A stretch of 26,369 nucleotides of DNA from a virus (IMGVR_UViG_3300037070_008865:1-26369); one strand, 5' to 3'. Numbered from the stretch's first letter, positions 6,066 through 12,498 are shown. Made by a program: numbers and translations. Notes: a model not told the origin generated them from the letters alone.

Positions 6066-7348
6066 CATTGATTATTCCAGAACTTGTGCCGCCAGTGTTG
6101 TACGCGCACCAAGAAGCGTTTGTAAAAAGAAACCCGGACCGCGCGCTGTTGGTGTGGGAAGGTGGTACCGGGAAGACGCTTGCGGCGTGTGAGTGGATGA
6201 AGCTGCGCGCGGGGATGCGCGGCTTGGTGGTGTGCCCTAAATCGATTGTCGGTAAGTGGCAGCGCGATCTTCAGGGGGCGGGCGTGACGGGTGTGGACGT
6301 GTGCTCGCGCGATGAGGTAAAGAAAATTGATCTTACCCCGTATCGGTTGTTAGTACTCGACGAGGCACAGGACTTCGCGTCGCCACTCGAGAAGGGGCGG
6401 TCCGCGCGCACGACCGTGGTGTACAACTTCTTGAGGAACCGGCCATCGACCCACGTGTTGTTATTGACCGCTACGCCGATCCGCTCGACACCTGAGAACA
6501 TACGCACGCTTGCTGCTTTTCTTGGTATCTATTGGCCGGCGCCTGCATTTAAAAAGAAGTTCTTCCACCTCACGGATATCTATGGGCGATGGCATTATGA
6601 AAAGAACAAAGGATGGCAGACCGCGATCCGCCCGTACGTGGAGCAAATTGCTGATTCGATTGTGCTTATGAAAGACTGTGTTGATGTTCCCACTCAACAC
6701 TCGCAGACCATTACGGTGCCGTGGACAAAGAGAGATGAATCGGAGTTTTTAGATTCATTGACCGACGATCAGTATTTAGAACCGTCGGCCATGTGGTACG
6801 CGCGGCACCGGTATGAGAATGGCCGGAGAAAGTTTTCCGTTATTGAATCGCAGGTATTGGACGCGTACCGTAAGGTGATATTGGTGTGCAACTATACACA
6901 GCAGATTGATGACTATGTAGGGTGGATCGGCGGCGAGCGGGAGGTTTTTGTACTCGATGGCCGGACCAAGGACCAAGATGCGGTGATTACAGCGGCGCGC
7001 GCGGCGGATGACTGTATATTCATTGTCCAAGCGTCGATGGGCGCGGGTTTCGATGCTGCGGAGTTTAGTGTGGTGTGCTTCGCGTCGATGGCGTTTAAGT
7101 ACGTCGACTATGCGCAGATGAAGTACCGCGTGAAACGCATCAACAATCTGCATGAAAATACGTTCATCCACGTGCTCGGCGGTCGGTGTGATCGGGCTAT
7201 TTATCAGACTATAATGGAGAATAAGAACTTTGATGTCCATGAAGAACTTGAAAACCCCATTGGAGATGAAAACGAAGACTTTGCCAGCGGCGTTGATATT
7301 ACCTCCTCTGAAGAAAGTGTTGAAGAAGAAAGAGGCCTCCCATTCTAG
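6062..7348 (+). CDS. superfamily 2 DNA helicase (DEAQ box)
   Basis: 428 residues from ATG 6062, chosen over ATG 6050 because it overlaps the previous TGA as ATGA. Motifs in order: Q-motif-like HQEAF (16-20), Walker A EGGTGKT (33-39), VCPKS (57-61, motif Ia), DEAQ (100-103), TATP (136-139), a second RecA-like half with VILVCNYT (272-279), ASMGAGFD (324-331, motif V) and QMKYRVKR (352-359, motif VI). This is a complete two-lobe SF2 enzyme that uses ATP to move on or unwind DNA, close to phage helicases annotated as SNF2-like or DEAD-like. The C-terminus is acidic (about 395-428) and may be a contact for another protein. Confidence 0.9.
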   Translation: MTLIIPELVPPVLYAHQEAFVKRNPDRALLVWEGGTGKTLAACEWMKLRAGMRGLVVCPKSIVGKWQRDLQGAGVTGVDVCSRDEVKKIDLTPYRLLVLDEAQDFASPLEKGRSARTTVVYNFLRNRPSTHVLLLTATPIRSTPENIRTLAAFLGIYWPAPAFKKKFFHLTDIYGRWHYEKNKGWQTAIRPYVEQIADSIVLMKDCVDVPTQHSQTITVPWTKRDESEFLDSLTDDQYLEPSAMWYARHRYENGRRKFSVIESQVLDAYRKVILVCNYTQQIDDYVGWIGGEREVFVLDGRTKDQDAVITAARAADDCIFIVQASMGAGFDAAEFSVVCFASMAFKYVDYAQMKYRVKRINNLHENTFIHVLGGRCDRAIYQTIMENKNFDVHEELENPIGDENEDFASGVDITSSEESVEEERGLPF

Positions 7349-7721
7349 GAAGGTTTTGGAGTGGTTCCGAGATTACTATAAAGGTGAAGGCACACATGCG
7401 TGCGTCGCGCTCGAGATCAAGTACGCGGAGGGGAATTCCTTAGGGCAATCTGCCTTGAAACCGCACCAGAAAGCCGCCCTGAAGGCGGCTAGTGGTGGAT
7501 GGGGACTCGTGCACAAGCTATCCGATGAAGTGAGGCGCCAGCAGCCGTTTGATGCGTTTCTACTGCGTTGGGCGGATGCGTTCGTCGTCGTCGTGTGGAG
7601 TGCCCGTGCCCCCGCGGGGCTTATTGCCCATGCGTGGCCCGTGGCAGCATGGGCGGGTGCAAAACGTGAGCACGATGCTTCGGATCTTGCGTCGGTCGGT
7701 GGGTTTATTTTCCATATCTAG
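7233..7721 (+). CDS. putative PD-(D/E)xK nuclease, Holliday-junction-resolvase-like
   Basis: 162 residues if ATG 7233 is used; ATG 7239 and 7266 are alternatives. The coding region overlaps the helicase 3' end by about 80-115 nt in another frame. The core reads SHSRKVLEWFRDYYKGEG, then VALEIKYAEGNSLGQSALKPHQKAAL: a catalytic-type ExK (EIK) followed by SALKPHQ and a helix, as in RecU/VRR-type and phage resolvases that cut branched DNA. A hydrophobic segment follows (FVVVVWSARAPAGLIAHAWP), probably core strands. It ends the replication operon. Function is inferred from the ExK...KPHQ pattern. Confidence 0.65.
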   Translation: MSMKNLKTPLEMKTKTLPAALILPPLKKVLKKKEASHSRKVLEWFRDYYKGEGTHACVALEIKYAEGNSLGQSALKPHQKAALKAASGGWGLVHKLSDEVRRQQPFDAFLLRWADAFVVVVWSARAPAGLIAHAWPVAAWAGAKREHDASDLASVGGFIFHI

Positions 7722-7770
7722 GATTTTTCTGGGCAATCTGCCATGTTTCTACGCGTTCCCGCTGATTATC

Positions 7771-8100
7771 TTATCCCTGAGGGTGCAATCCTAGCTCATC
7801 TTTGAGGGCGATACTTGCGGTCCTTAAATCCTCGTACTCCTGTTGGCCTACCATGCGGCCGAAATAAGGGCGGTTTTTTGGTAGATCGTTTGTGTAATCT
7901 TTTGGCGCGTCGTCGCTGTCGCCGTCCAGTATGCCGGCCGCGTTTTTATCCAGCTTGCGGCGGCGGAATTCTTGCGCTATGAGCGTGGTGATAAACCCTG
8001 TTTTATTGTGTTGCATATCTTGGGCCATCATCGCGCGTAGCGCGGTAGACGCTTGCGGCGGCAAGATTAATAGCACACGTTCTTTTTTTTCTTTTGGCAT
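7771..8100 (-). CDS. ribbon-helix-helix-type regulator
   Basis: 109 residues. The first 50 residues fit a CopG-like ribbon-helix-helix: basic MPKEKK, the strand RVLLILPP, a helix ASTALRAMMAQDM, a turn HNKT, and helix GFITTLIAQEFRRRK. Dimers of such proteins use the paired strand to grip palindromic operators. The C-terminal half is polar and acidic (DGDSDDAPKDYTN...). It is the last gene of the leftward middle operon, set apart by a terminator-like hairpin. It is a good candidate to bind the TATCCAC palindromes, but that is a guess. It faces the nuclease gene tail to tail across 49 nt in which no clear terminator is visible. Confidence 0.6.
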   Translation of the reverse strand: MPKEKKERVLLILPPQASTALRAMMAQDMQHNKTGFITTLIAQEFRRRKLDKNAAGILDGDSDDAPKDYTNDLPKNRPYFGRMVGQQEYEDLRTASIALKDELGLHPQG

Positions 8101-8123
8101 TTGATTAATTTTTATATGCGAAA

Positions 8124-8152
8124 AGCCGCATACTGCTAGTAAGTATGCGGCT
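8124..8152 (-). terminator. hairpin, possible intrinsic terminator
   Basis: AGCCGCATACT (8124-8134) and AGTATGCGGCT (8142-8152) form a perfect 11-bp stem around a 7-nt loop. In the leftward transcript it is followed by UUU (8121-8123) and lies between the 74-aa gene and the RHH regulator. It may stop or weaken transcription into the regulator. The U-tract is short, so attenuation or mRNA protection is as likely. Confidence 0.5.
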
Positions 8153-8160
8153 GTCGCTGT

Positions 8161-8180
8161 GCGTACCCTTGCGGGTGCGC
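8161..8180 (-). other. second hairpin with GCAA tetraloop
   Basis: In the leftward RNA, ACCC (8173-8176) pairs with GGGT (8165-8168) across a GCAA tetraloop, a stable GNRA loop; the outer GCG/CGC pairs (8161-8163 and 8178-8180) continue past one mismatch. It precedes the 8124-8152 hairpin in the same leader and may work with it. Confidence 0.4.
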
Positions 8181-8194
8181 GGTGCGTTTGCCTT

Positions 8195-8419
8195 TTATTT
8201 TTTTGTCACGTTGTAATATGTGACCGATTCGTGTACCTGTTTTTTTCCGAAGTGGTATGTGTGTACGGTGTAGAATACGCGGCCGGCGCCATCGTCTTTT
8301 AGCGTTATTGTCATGCGGGGCGCGTTTCCCTCTCTCAGTGTGACTGTCAAGCCTTTTGGATCCACTGCGACGCGCTCGCGGCTGGTTGTGTCTGCTATCA
8401 CGGTTGCGGAGTACTTCAT
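8195..8419 (-). CDS. small beta-rich phage protein, unknown
   Basis: 74 residues (MKYSATVIADTTSRERVAVD..., ending YYNVTKK). It is basic and alternates hydrophobic and polar residues, so probably a small beta barrel or sheet. ATG 8419 overlaps the TGA of the 102-aa gene as ATGA, which indicates coupled translation. No family recognised. Confidence 0.7.
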   Translation of the reverse strand: MKYSATVIADTTSRERVAVDPKGLTVTLREGNAPRMTITLKDDGAGRVFYTVHTYHFGKKQVHESVTYYNVTKK

Positions 8420-8724
8420 ATAACCTTGGTGTTACATGTTTTGCAATGCACGGCCGTGAATCCTTTAAGCGAAAGTGAACCGCCGCCCGTGGACCTTGCG
8501 GAGTGAATAGATAGATGAATCGGTACCCATCCCGTGGACTTGCCCACAGTAAAGTGCTTTTTATCCCCAGCCTGTAGGTTATTCCACTCCCATCCCTCGC
8601 GGATAATTCCGACCATGCGATGGCCCTCATGTCCGATAAGTTCGGGGATCAATTGAGAATTGTCGCGCGCCTTTTCACGTTCGGCGCGGCTCATTGCATC
8701 CCATTTTTGCTGTGTCATTTTCAT
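8416..8724 (-). CDS. conserved phage protein with VGxSTGW motif
   Basis: 102 residues. It starts with a helix KWDAMSRAEREKARDNSQL and then has HEGHRMVGIIREGWEWNN, HFTVGKSTGWVPIHLSIHSA and a C-terminal HCKTCNTKV. The pattern 'VGxSTGWxPxHL' after a helical N-terminus is common in small phage proteins of unknown function. Two C-terminal cysteines (CKTC) could bind metal. Both junctions with neighbours overlap as ATGA (8416-8419 and 8721-8724). Confidence 0.75.
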   Translation of the reverse strand: MKMTQQKWDAMSRAEREKARDNSQLIPELIGHEGHRMVGIIREGWEWNNLQAGDKKHFTVGKSTGWVPIHLSIHSARSTGGGSLSLKGFTAVHCKTCNTKVI

Positions 8725-9281
8725 ACGCCGTAGCCGATTAATCGCATACCGTCACACAGTGGTAGGCTTGAATCATTACGCCTATCGTAGACGTACGATA
8801 CCCCCTTGCGGCGTACGACACTGATTGCCGGTGGTAGATAGCGCGTCATGCGCTCGCGGGTCGTTACTGTGTCCCACCCATCAGTATTAAGCGTAATATC
8901 ACCATTTTGATGATAGGTGACAATATCTGTATTGTGTAGGCGGTAGGCGCGGCGGCCGTCGGGATAATTAATCTCGAGGGTGTTGTTTGCTACCCTGCGG
9001 GATATCTTTGCGGCGCTCGTGTCCTTTTTGAACAGGCCTACATATACTTGGAATTGACCGGCGCGCGTGATCGTTGCGAATAGCGGGCCGTGTTCTGTTA
9101 GAGTGGCCGTAATCTCGCGCTCGAATTGTGATTGAGTCAATGCCGGCTCATTATCGGCACCAAAGCCGGATGAATCGACAAAAAGCTCTTTAATGAGTGT
9201 GTAACCCTTGGCGTTCATTGTGTCCTCGGTGCAGATTTTCGCACCAAAAACTTTACTCCATGTTTGCGTGTTTATTTTCAT
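8721..9281 (-). CDS. conserved phage protein with TVTTRERMTRYLP motif
   Basis: 186 residues from MKINTQTWSKVFGAKICTED. ATG 9281 is chosen because the AT-rich sequence right before it resembles other starts here; 19 codons upstream are GC-rich, structured sequence. Residues about 65-110 are LFATITRAGQFQVYVG-type strands; then RLHNTDIVTYHQNGDITLNT and GWDTVTTRERMTRYLPPAI. The combination 'HxTDIVT...GxITLNT.GWxTVTTxxR' is a family common in phages, unknown function, sometimes near DNA metabolism genes. The stop overlaps the next start as ATGA. Confidence 0.75.
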   Translation of the reverse strand: MKINTQTWSKVFGAKICTEDTMNAKGYTLIKELFVDSSGFGADNEPALTQSQFEREITATLTEHGPLFATITRAGQFQVYVGLFKKDTSAAKISRRVANNTLEINYPDGRRAYRLHNTDIVTYHQNGDITLNTDGWDTVTTRERMTRYLPPAISVVRRKGVSYVYDRRNDSSLPLCDGMRLIGYGV

Positions 9282-9337
9282 ATTTAATTGTGAATGAACG
9301 GCGGCACTAGCAAGCGCCGGCGGTGCTTTGTAATGCA

Positions 9338-9401
9338 CCGCGGTCCGCTATCCTGAGTAAAGCTATGCAATGTCGAAAGTTGCAGGGATAGCGGACCGCG
9401 G
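9338..9401 (-). repeat. long 16-bp inverted repeat, structured RNA candidate
   Basis: CCGCGGTCCGCTATCC (9338-9353) pairs perfectly with GGATAGCGGACCGCGG (9386-9401) over a 32-nt loop. Inside the loop TGCAA (9366-9370) and TTGCA (9380-9384) can pair again. No U-run follows on either strand, so it is not a plain terminator. In the leftward transcript it is the untranslated stretch (9282-9405) between the 56-aa and 186-aa genes. Next to it CGGTGC and GCACCG (9321-9340) can form a competing stem, so the RNA may switch folds. Confidence 0.65.
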
Positions 9402-9405
9402 GGCG

Positions 9406-9576
9406 CTACGCGCTCGCGGGGAATTCGGGTACACCAGCGGCTTCTAAAAGCTCTACGTCGCTCGGATCGATATAGGGGATAAGTGATTGTAATTCGGCCA
9501 GTTCACTGAGGCTTATACGCTGTGCGCGGAGTTCGGCGCGCAGGTATTCGAGGCGGGCTTTTACGTCGTTTGTCAT
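9406..9576 (-). CDS. 56-aa helical phage protein
   Basis: 56 residues from MTNDVKARLEYLRAELRAQR, continuing ISLSELAELQSLIPYIDPSD and ending VELLEAAGVPEFPASA. Two amphipathic helices precede the conserved-looking 'SELAELQSL..YIDPSDVELLEAAGVPE' tail, seen in many small phage proteins of unknown role. The ATG lies 4 nt after the TAG of the upstream gene. The sequence is clearly protein-like although it is short. Confidence 0.75.
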   Translation of the reverse strand: MTNDVKARLEYLRAELRAQRISLSELAELQSLIPYIDPSDVELLEAAGVPEFPASA

Positions 9577-9580
9577 ATTT

Positions 9581-9727
9581 CTACGCGTTTAAACTCATAA
9601 AGACGAGAATAAGAGCGAAAAACGCGCACAATAGAATGAATTGCGCAATATATTCGAGTGTATTGCGTATTGCTTTGCGGCGGGCGGTTAGCGGGCGGCG
9701 GGACTTAAGATCGAGAACGTGGGACAT
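9581..9727 (-). CDS. 48-aa single-pass membrane peptide
   Basis: 48 residues. A basic N-terminus (MSHVLDLKSRRPLTARRKAI) is followed by a transmembrane helix of about 20 residues (AQFILLCAFFALILVFMSLN). By the positive-inside rule the N-terminus is cytoplasmic. It is the first gene of the leftward middle operon and lies next to the second divergent control region. Small basic single-pass phage peptides can be exclusion or lysis-related factors, but no function is shown. Confidence 0.65.
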   Translation of the reverse strand: MSHVLDLKSRRPLTARRKAIRNTLEYIAQFILLCAFFALILVFMSLNA

Positions 9728-9758
9728 GGTTTTTAAGGGTTAACGGTTAATATTTAGT

Positions 9759-9786
9759 AGTGTAGCGTATATATATTGTATGTCTA
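9759..9786 (-). promoter_or_regulatory. tentative leftward promoter
   Basis: On the minus strand TAGACA (9786-9781) and TACACT (9764-9759) are spaced 16 nt apart: 5 of 6 and 4 of 6 consensus matches. A start near 9752 would give a leader of about 25 nt before ATG 9727. The operator palindrome (9794-9813) lies just upstream. This is a consensus match only. Confidence 0.35.
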
Positions 9787-9789
9787 GTG

Positions 9790-9817
9790 TTGGTAGTGGA
9801 TAGTTATCCACTATATA
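9790..9817 (+). promoter_or_regulatory. promoter with a palindromic operator between its boxes
   Basis: TAGTGGATAGTTATCCACTA (9794-9813) is a perfect 9-bp inverted repeat around GT. It lies between TTGGTA (9790-9795) and TATATA (9812-9817), spaced 16 nt, so a bound repressor would cover the promoter. The half-site TATCCAC is shared with the arms at 3711-3719 and 3765-3773. Box matches are only 4 of 6 each, so the operator is firmer than the promoter. Confidence 0.55.
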
Positions 9818-9859
9818 AGAAAAACGAGGGTTTTAGCCGTTTTTTGGGTATTAAAGAAC

Positions 9860-9883
9860 ATGAAACGTGGGGGGTGTCAATAG
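9860..9883 (+). other. 7-codon ORF before a terminator hairpin
   Basis: ATG 9860 to TAG 9881 encodes MKRGGCQ. The stop lies 6 nt before the hairpin at 9889. This is the layout of an attenuator leader peptide or a tiny RNA with a peptide; such short ORFs also arise by chance. The run of Gly codons (GGG GGG) is rare-codon-like in many hosts. Confidence 0.3.
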
Positions 9884-9888
9884 AGGCT

Positions 9889-9909
9889 TGGCTAAGTTGA
9901 GCCATTTTT
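9889..9909 (+). terminator. intrinsic terminator
   Basis: TGGCT (9889-9893) pairs with AGCCA (9900-9904) around AAGTTG and is followed by TTTTT (9905-9909). The stem is short. It would end a transcript of about 85 nt from the promoter at 9790-9817. Confidence 0.45.
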
Positions 9910-9940
9910 GCGGAATTCATTTTTGGGGCACGGGCGGCTA

Positions 9941-9946
9941 TATAAT
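9941..9946 (+). promoter_or_regulatory. isolated TATAAT box
   Basis: A perfect TATAAT stands after the terminator, but the -35 position (CATTTT) is poor. It is followed by a poly-T stretch (9970-9990). It could supply transcripts for the late genes. The rest of 9947-10076 holds no gene that I can support. Confidence 0.3.
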
Positions 9947-10076
9947 ACTACACAATCTTAATCGCAACCCTTTATTTTTTTTTTTTTCTTTTTCAATGTA
10001 TTATATAGGGGTAGGAGGGCAACACGCGCGCACGCAAAATAGCGCCAAAGTTAGCCCCCGCGCCCTTGACACGCCG

Positions 10077-10085
10077 TGGTATAAT
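10077..10085 (+). promoter_or_regulatory. extended -10 promoter for a leaderless gene
   Basis: TGGTATAAT is a perfect extended -10 (TGn-TATAAT). It ends 6 nt before ATG 10092, so transcription would begin at about the start codon and the mRNA would have no leader. TTGACA at 10066-10071 is only 8 nt away and cannot be its -35. Confidence 0.55.
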
Positions 10086-10091
10086 AAAAAT

Positions 10092-10301
10092 ATGCAAACA
10101 TTACAAGAGTTGTTGAATGAAGTGGTGCGCGTGAACGCGCCCACGCGCGCGGACGATGAGATCGCCGCAATTTTCTATGAGTTGCACGGTGTTATTCCCT
10201 CACTCGCGCGCATAAGCGCCGCGCGCCGCGCGCTTGGTATTGCGCGGACCTATAAACAGCGCCGGGATATCGCGCGCCGCCGCCGTGCTACATTTAAATA
10301 A
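10092..10301 (+). CDS. small basic protein, first gene of the late block
   Basis: 69 residues from MQTLQELLNEVVRVNAPTRA. The helical C-terminus is very basic (ARRALGIARTYKQRRDIARR, then RRATFK), with a turn-like LARIS before it. It may bind DNA or RNA. TAA is directly followed by the next ATG (0 nt), so it is coupled to the putative small terminase. It could be a recognition cofactor or activator for packaging; no family known. The gene is dense in CGCG. Confidence 0.65.
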   Translation: MQTLQELLNEVVRVNAPTRADDEIAAIFYELHGVIPSLARISAARRALGIARTYKQRRDIARRRRATFK

Positions 10302-10715
10302 ATGAGCAAGCCTATTGATCCTGTTGAAAATGTAGTGAAGCGCGGCCGGCGCACCGGCACTTTGAATAAAAAAACGTTACAAAAAATGCTTGCACTTGAG
10401 CAGGTGCGCGCGATGGTTGCATTTGATATTATCCCCATCACTGAAGCGCTTATTAAAAAAGCAAAAGACGGCGACGTCAACGCGGCGCGCGAGTTGTTTG
10501 ATCGCGCATACGGGAAAAGCGTGCAAGGCCTTGGCTTCATTGATGAGAAAGGCAAGGTATTGCCGCAACCGATTATGAATATCACGTTAGCGCCCGCGCC
10601 AGATCCCGCGCGCGCCGCGCTTCATGTGCCCTCACACGTGCTTAATGACGATACCCCCGCGGATAGTGGGGCGCGCGTGTTGAGTGAAGCGAGTAGTGTA
10701 GAAAAGATAGTGTAA
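10302..10715 (+). CDS. terS: putative terminase small subunit
   Basis: 137 residues. A basic N-terminus (VVKRGRRTGTLNKKTLQKM) is followed by helices LALEQVRAMVAFDIIPITEA and the segment KDGDVNAARELFDRAYGKSV. 'GDxxAAxxLFDRAYGK' after a helical region is common in phage small-terminase-like proteins, which recognise the packaging site and load the large subunit. The tail after residue 95 is Pro/Ala-rich and probably disordered. It is the gene before terL, where terS usually lies. The 212-nt gap to terL holds repeats. Assignment rests on context and this motif. Confidence 0.55.
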   Translation: MSKPIDPVENVVKRGRRTGTLNKKTLQKMLALEQVRAMVAFDIIPITEALIKKAKDGDVNAARELFDRAYGKSVQGLGFIDEKGKVLPQPIMNITLAPAPDPARAALHVPSHVLNDDTPADSGARVLSEASSVEKIV

Positions 10716-10781
10716 AAAAACACCCCCACCGTATGCCCCCATTTTTTTTAGAGAAAGGAACCCCACGGCAGCCCCCGCGTA

Positions 10782-10866
10782 CAAAAATTCTAATTTTCAA
10801 CCGCGCTCCACTCTCCGCGCTCCACTAATCATCTTCTGATCCATATTCCAAAAATATAATTTTCAA
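10782..10866 (+). repeat. repeats in the terS-terL gap, packaging or operator site candidate
   Basis: CCGCGCTCCACT occurs twice in tandem (10801-10812 and 10815-10826, period 14). It is flanked by near-identical AT-rich copies: CAAAAATTCTAATTTTCAA (10782-10800) and CAAAAATATAATTTTCAA (10849-10866). The array ends 11 nt before the -35 box of the terL promoter. Before it, 10716-10781 is C-rich with a T8 run (10742-10749) but has no clean hairpin. Confidence 0.6.
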
Positions 10867-10877
10867 ATTTTAACAAC

Positions 10878-10906
10878 TTGACATAAACCGCGAAACACTT
10901 TTTAAT
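10878..10906 (+). promoter_or_regulatory. terL promoter
   Basis: TTGACA (10878-10883), a 17-nt spacer and TTTAAT (10901-10906) give a near-consensus sigma70-type promoter. The start would be near 10913, leaving a leader of about 15 nt with no Shine-Dalgarno before ATG 10928. It is the best promoter in the window. Confidence 0.75.
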
Positions 10907-10927
10907 ACGAACTCCATAAATAAATTT

Positions 10928-12172
10928 ATGTCGTACCAACCAACAACCGCGATGCAAAGAGTTTCCGCACTCACCCGCCGAATACGCGCGGTCCAAGGTG
11001 GTTCCTCCGCATCCAAGACCATCAGTATTCTCATGTACCTTATCGCCCGCGCGCAGATGGACACCGAGAGACCAACCACTACCTCAATAGTCTCTGAATC
11101 TTTGCCGCACTTGAAGCGCGGCGCCATCCGCGATTTTCTCAACATCATGCGCGAGCACGGCTACTTCAAGGATGAGCGCTGGAACATGTCCGATTTTGTG
11201 TACACCTTCGAGACTGGCTCCCGCATCGAATTCTTCTCTGTAGATCAGCCGGACAAAGTCCGCGGTCCACGCCGCGACCGGCTTTTCATTAACGAGGCGA
11301 ACAATGTTCCCTTGGAAACTTTCGACCAACTTTCAATTCGTACGAATGAATTTATTTTCTTGGACTGGAACCCGACCAATGCTTTTTGGCTGTACACTGA
11401 GGTGTGCGGCTGCGCGAACCCTACCACAGGCTGCACCGGTAAGCAGACGAATATCGATCATATTATTCTTACTTACAAGGACAACGAAGCGTGCCCGCCG
11501 AACATTATCCAAGATATTGAATCCCGTAGAAATCGAACAGAATGGTTCAAAGTCTATGGTCTTGGCCTTCTCGGAGAAGTTGAAGGAAAAATTTACACTG
11601 GTTGGCAAGTGATTGATAAGTTACCATTCACCGCCACCCTCCTCAGGCGCGGCCTCGACTTCGGCTTTACGCACGATCCAACGACCATCGTCAGTGTCTA
11701 CCGTTACGACGGTGGTTTTATCGTCGACGAAGAATTTTATCAAAAGGGCGCGCTCAACAAAACAATTGCGGACACCCTCAACAATCTCTCCGACCCGCAA
11801 ACACTCGTCGTCGGCGATTCCGCCGAACCGAAGTCCATTGAAGAAATAAAATTACACGGCGTCAATATTGTCGGCATAGAAAAAAGCAGAGGAGAAACAA
11901 AAACAGAAACGTGGACGAAGTGGTCGATCAACCTTGTGCAAGAACAAAAGATTCAGGTCACGCGTCGCAGCACCCACATCCTCAATGAGTATCAGAATTA
12001 TCTCTGGGAAGTCGACCGCGATGGTAAGTTGATCTACGAAGCGGAGCACACTTATAGCCACACAATGGACGCGATTCGCTATGCATTGGTCTCCATCTTG
12101 AAAAAGACAAAAATCTACCACTCCACAGCTTCTCCACTCGCCCCCCTTGCCTACCCTGAAATCGGGTTATAA
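10928..12172 (+). CDS. terL: terminase large subunit
   Basis: 414 residues, usual length for a PBSX/Terminase_3-type enzyme. The ATPase half has a Walker A GGSSASKT (24-31), with Ser-Ala in place of the usual Gly-Lys neighbourhood, Walker B DRLFINEAN (117-125) with the catalytic Glu, and the coupling segment DWNPT (146-150). The nuclease half has acidic residues D244 (LDFGFTHD), D297 (VVGDSAEP) and D381 (HTMDAIRYAL), the expected RNase H-like set. It pumps DNA into the prohead and cuts concatemers. An unusual cysteine cluster (CGCANPTTGC, residues 160-169) sits between the two halves and might bind a metal. Confidence 0.93.
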   Translation: MSYQPTTAMQRVSALTRRIRAVQGGSSASKTISILMYLIARAQMDTERPTTTSIVSESLPHLKRGAIRDFLNIMREHGYFKDERWNMSDFVYTFETGSRIEFFSVDQPDKVRGPRRDRLFINEANNVPLETFDQLSIRTNEFIFLDWNPTNAFWLYTEVCGCANPTTGCTGKQTNIDHIILTYKDNEACPPNIIQDIESRRNRTEWFKVYGLGLLGEVEGKIYTGWQVIDKLPFTATLLRRGLDFGFTHDPTTIVSVYRYDGGFIVDEEFYQKGALNKTIADTLNNLSDPQTLVVGDSAEPKSIEEIKLHGVNIVGIEKSRGETKTETWTKWSINLVQEQKIQVTRRSTHILNEYQNYLWEVDRDGKLIYEAEHTYSHTMDAIRYALVSILKKTKIYHSTASPLAPLAYPEIGL

Positions 12173-12209
12173 TGAACACAAGCCCGCAAGGGAGCCAAAC
12201 GGAACAACC

Positions 12210-12416
12210 ATGGCCAAACTCACACTCAATTTTGATAATGTAAGCCAAGAACATCTTGAGCACCAAGATAAATATCGCGAGATTTTCGCCGCGCTTATGA
12301 CCTCCGGTGGCCTCACCGGCGTGAAGTCGGGGCAGACCGTTATCCACTTCGATATGGATGCCAACTTCATGGGCGTGCAGCTAAACTACTGGCCCTTCCG
12401 CAAGCGTAAGCAGTAA
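12210..12416 (+). CDS. 68-aa phage protein, unknown
   Basis: 68 residues from MAKLTLNFDNVSQEHLEHQD, continuing with GQTVIHFDMDANFMGVQLNY and a basic tail WPFRKRKQ. It is preceded by a 37-nt stretch with TATAAT (12168-12173, overlapping the terL stop) and a CCC-GCAA-GGG hairpin (12183-12192), possibly its own promoter and leader. The alternating strands suggest a small alpha/beta fold. No family recognised. Confidence 0.75.
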   Translation: MAKLTLNFDNVSQEHLEHQDKYREIFAALMTSGGLTGVKSGQTVIHFDMDANFMGVQLNYWPFRKRKQ

Positions 12417-12438
12417 GCGCCCATACACACCCACGCAT

Positions 12439-12498
12439 TTGACATCACCACCCCGTAACGCATACTGAAGAAAACCGCCCACCTACACCATAGGCGCG
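12439..12498 (+). promoter_or_regulatory. promoter-leader cassette, copy A (portal gene)
   Basis: TTGACA (12439-12444), 16-nt spacer, CATACT (12461-12466), then AAGAAAA and the 19-bp block CCCACCTACACCATAGGCG (12478-12496). In the RNA, CCTA/TAGG closes a CACCA loop and CGC (12476-12478) pairs with GCG (12496-12498) across an internal loop of ACC against C. The same arrangement recurs at 17404-17463. A second hairpin, GAAAAGA (12498-12504) with TCTTTTC (12510-12516), ends 4 nt before the portal ATG. Confidence 0.75.

Noticed and set aside
7718-7794. CTAGGATT and AATCCTAG inverted arms around the convergent gap
   Set aside because: The arms are 8 bp and 61 nt apart and lie in coding ends; there is no T-run, so I do not call a terminator or attachment site.
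8136-8630. Minus-strand open frame of 164 codons
   Set aside because: It runs through a hairpin and two ATGA-coupled genes in another frame and is Arg/His/Pro-rich, as shadow frames are.
10066-10085. TTGACA followed by TATAAT as a classical promoter
   Set aside because: The boxes are only 8 nt apart, too close for one polymerase; the extended -10 alone was kept.
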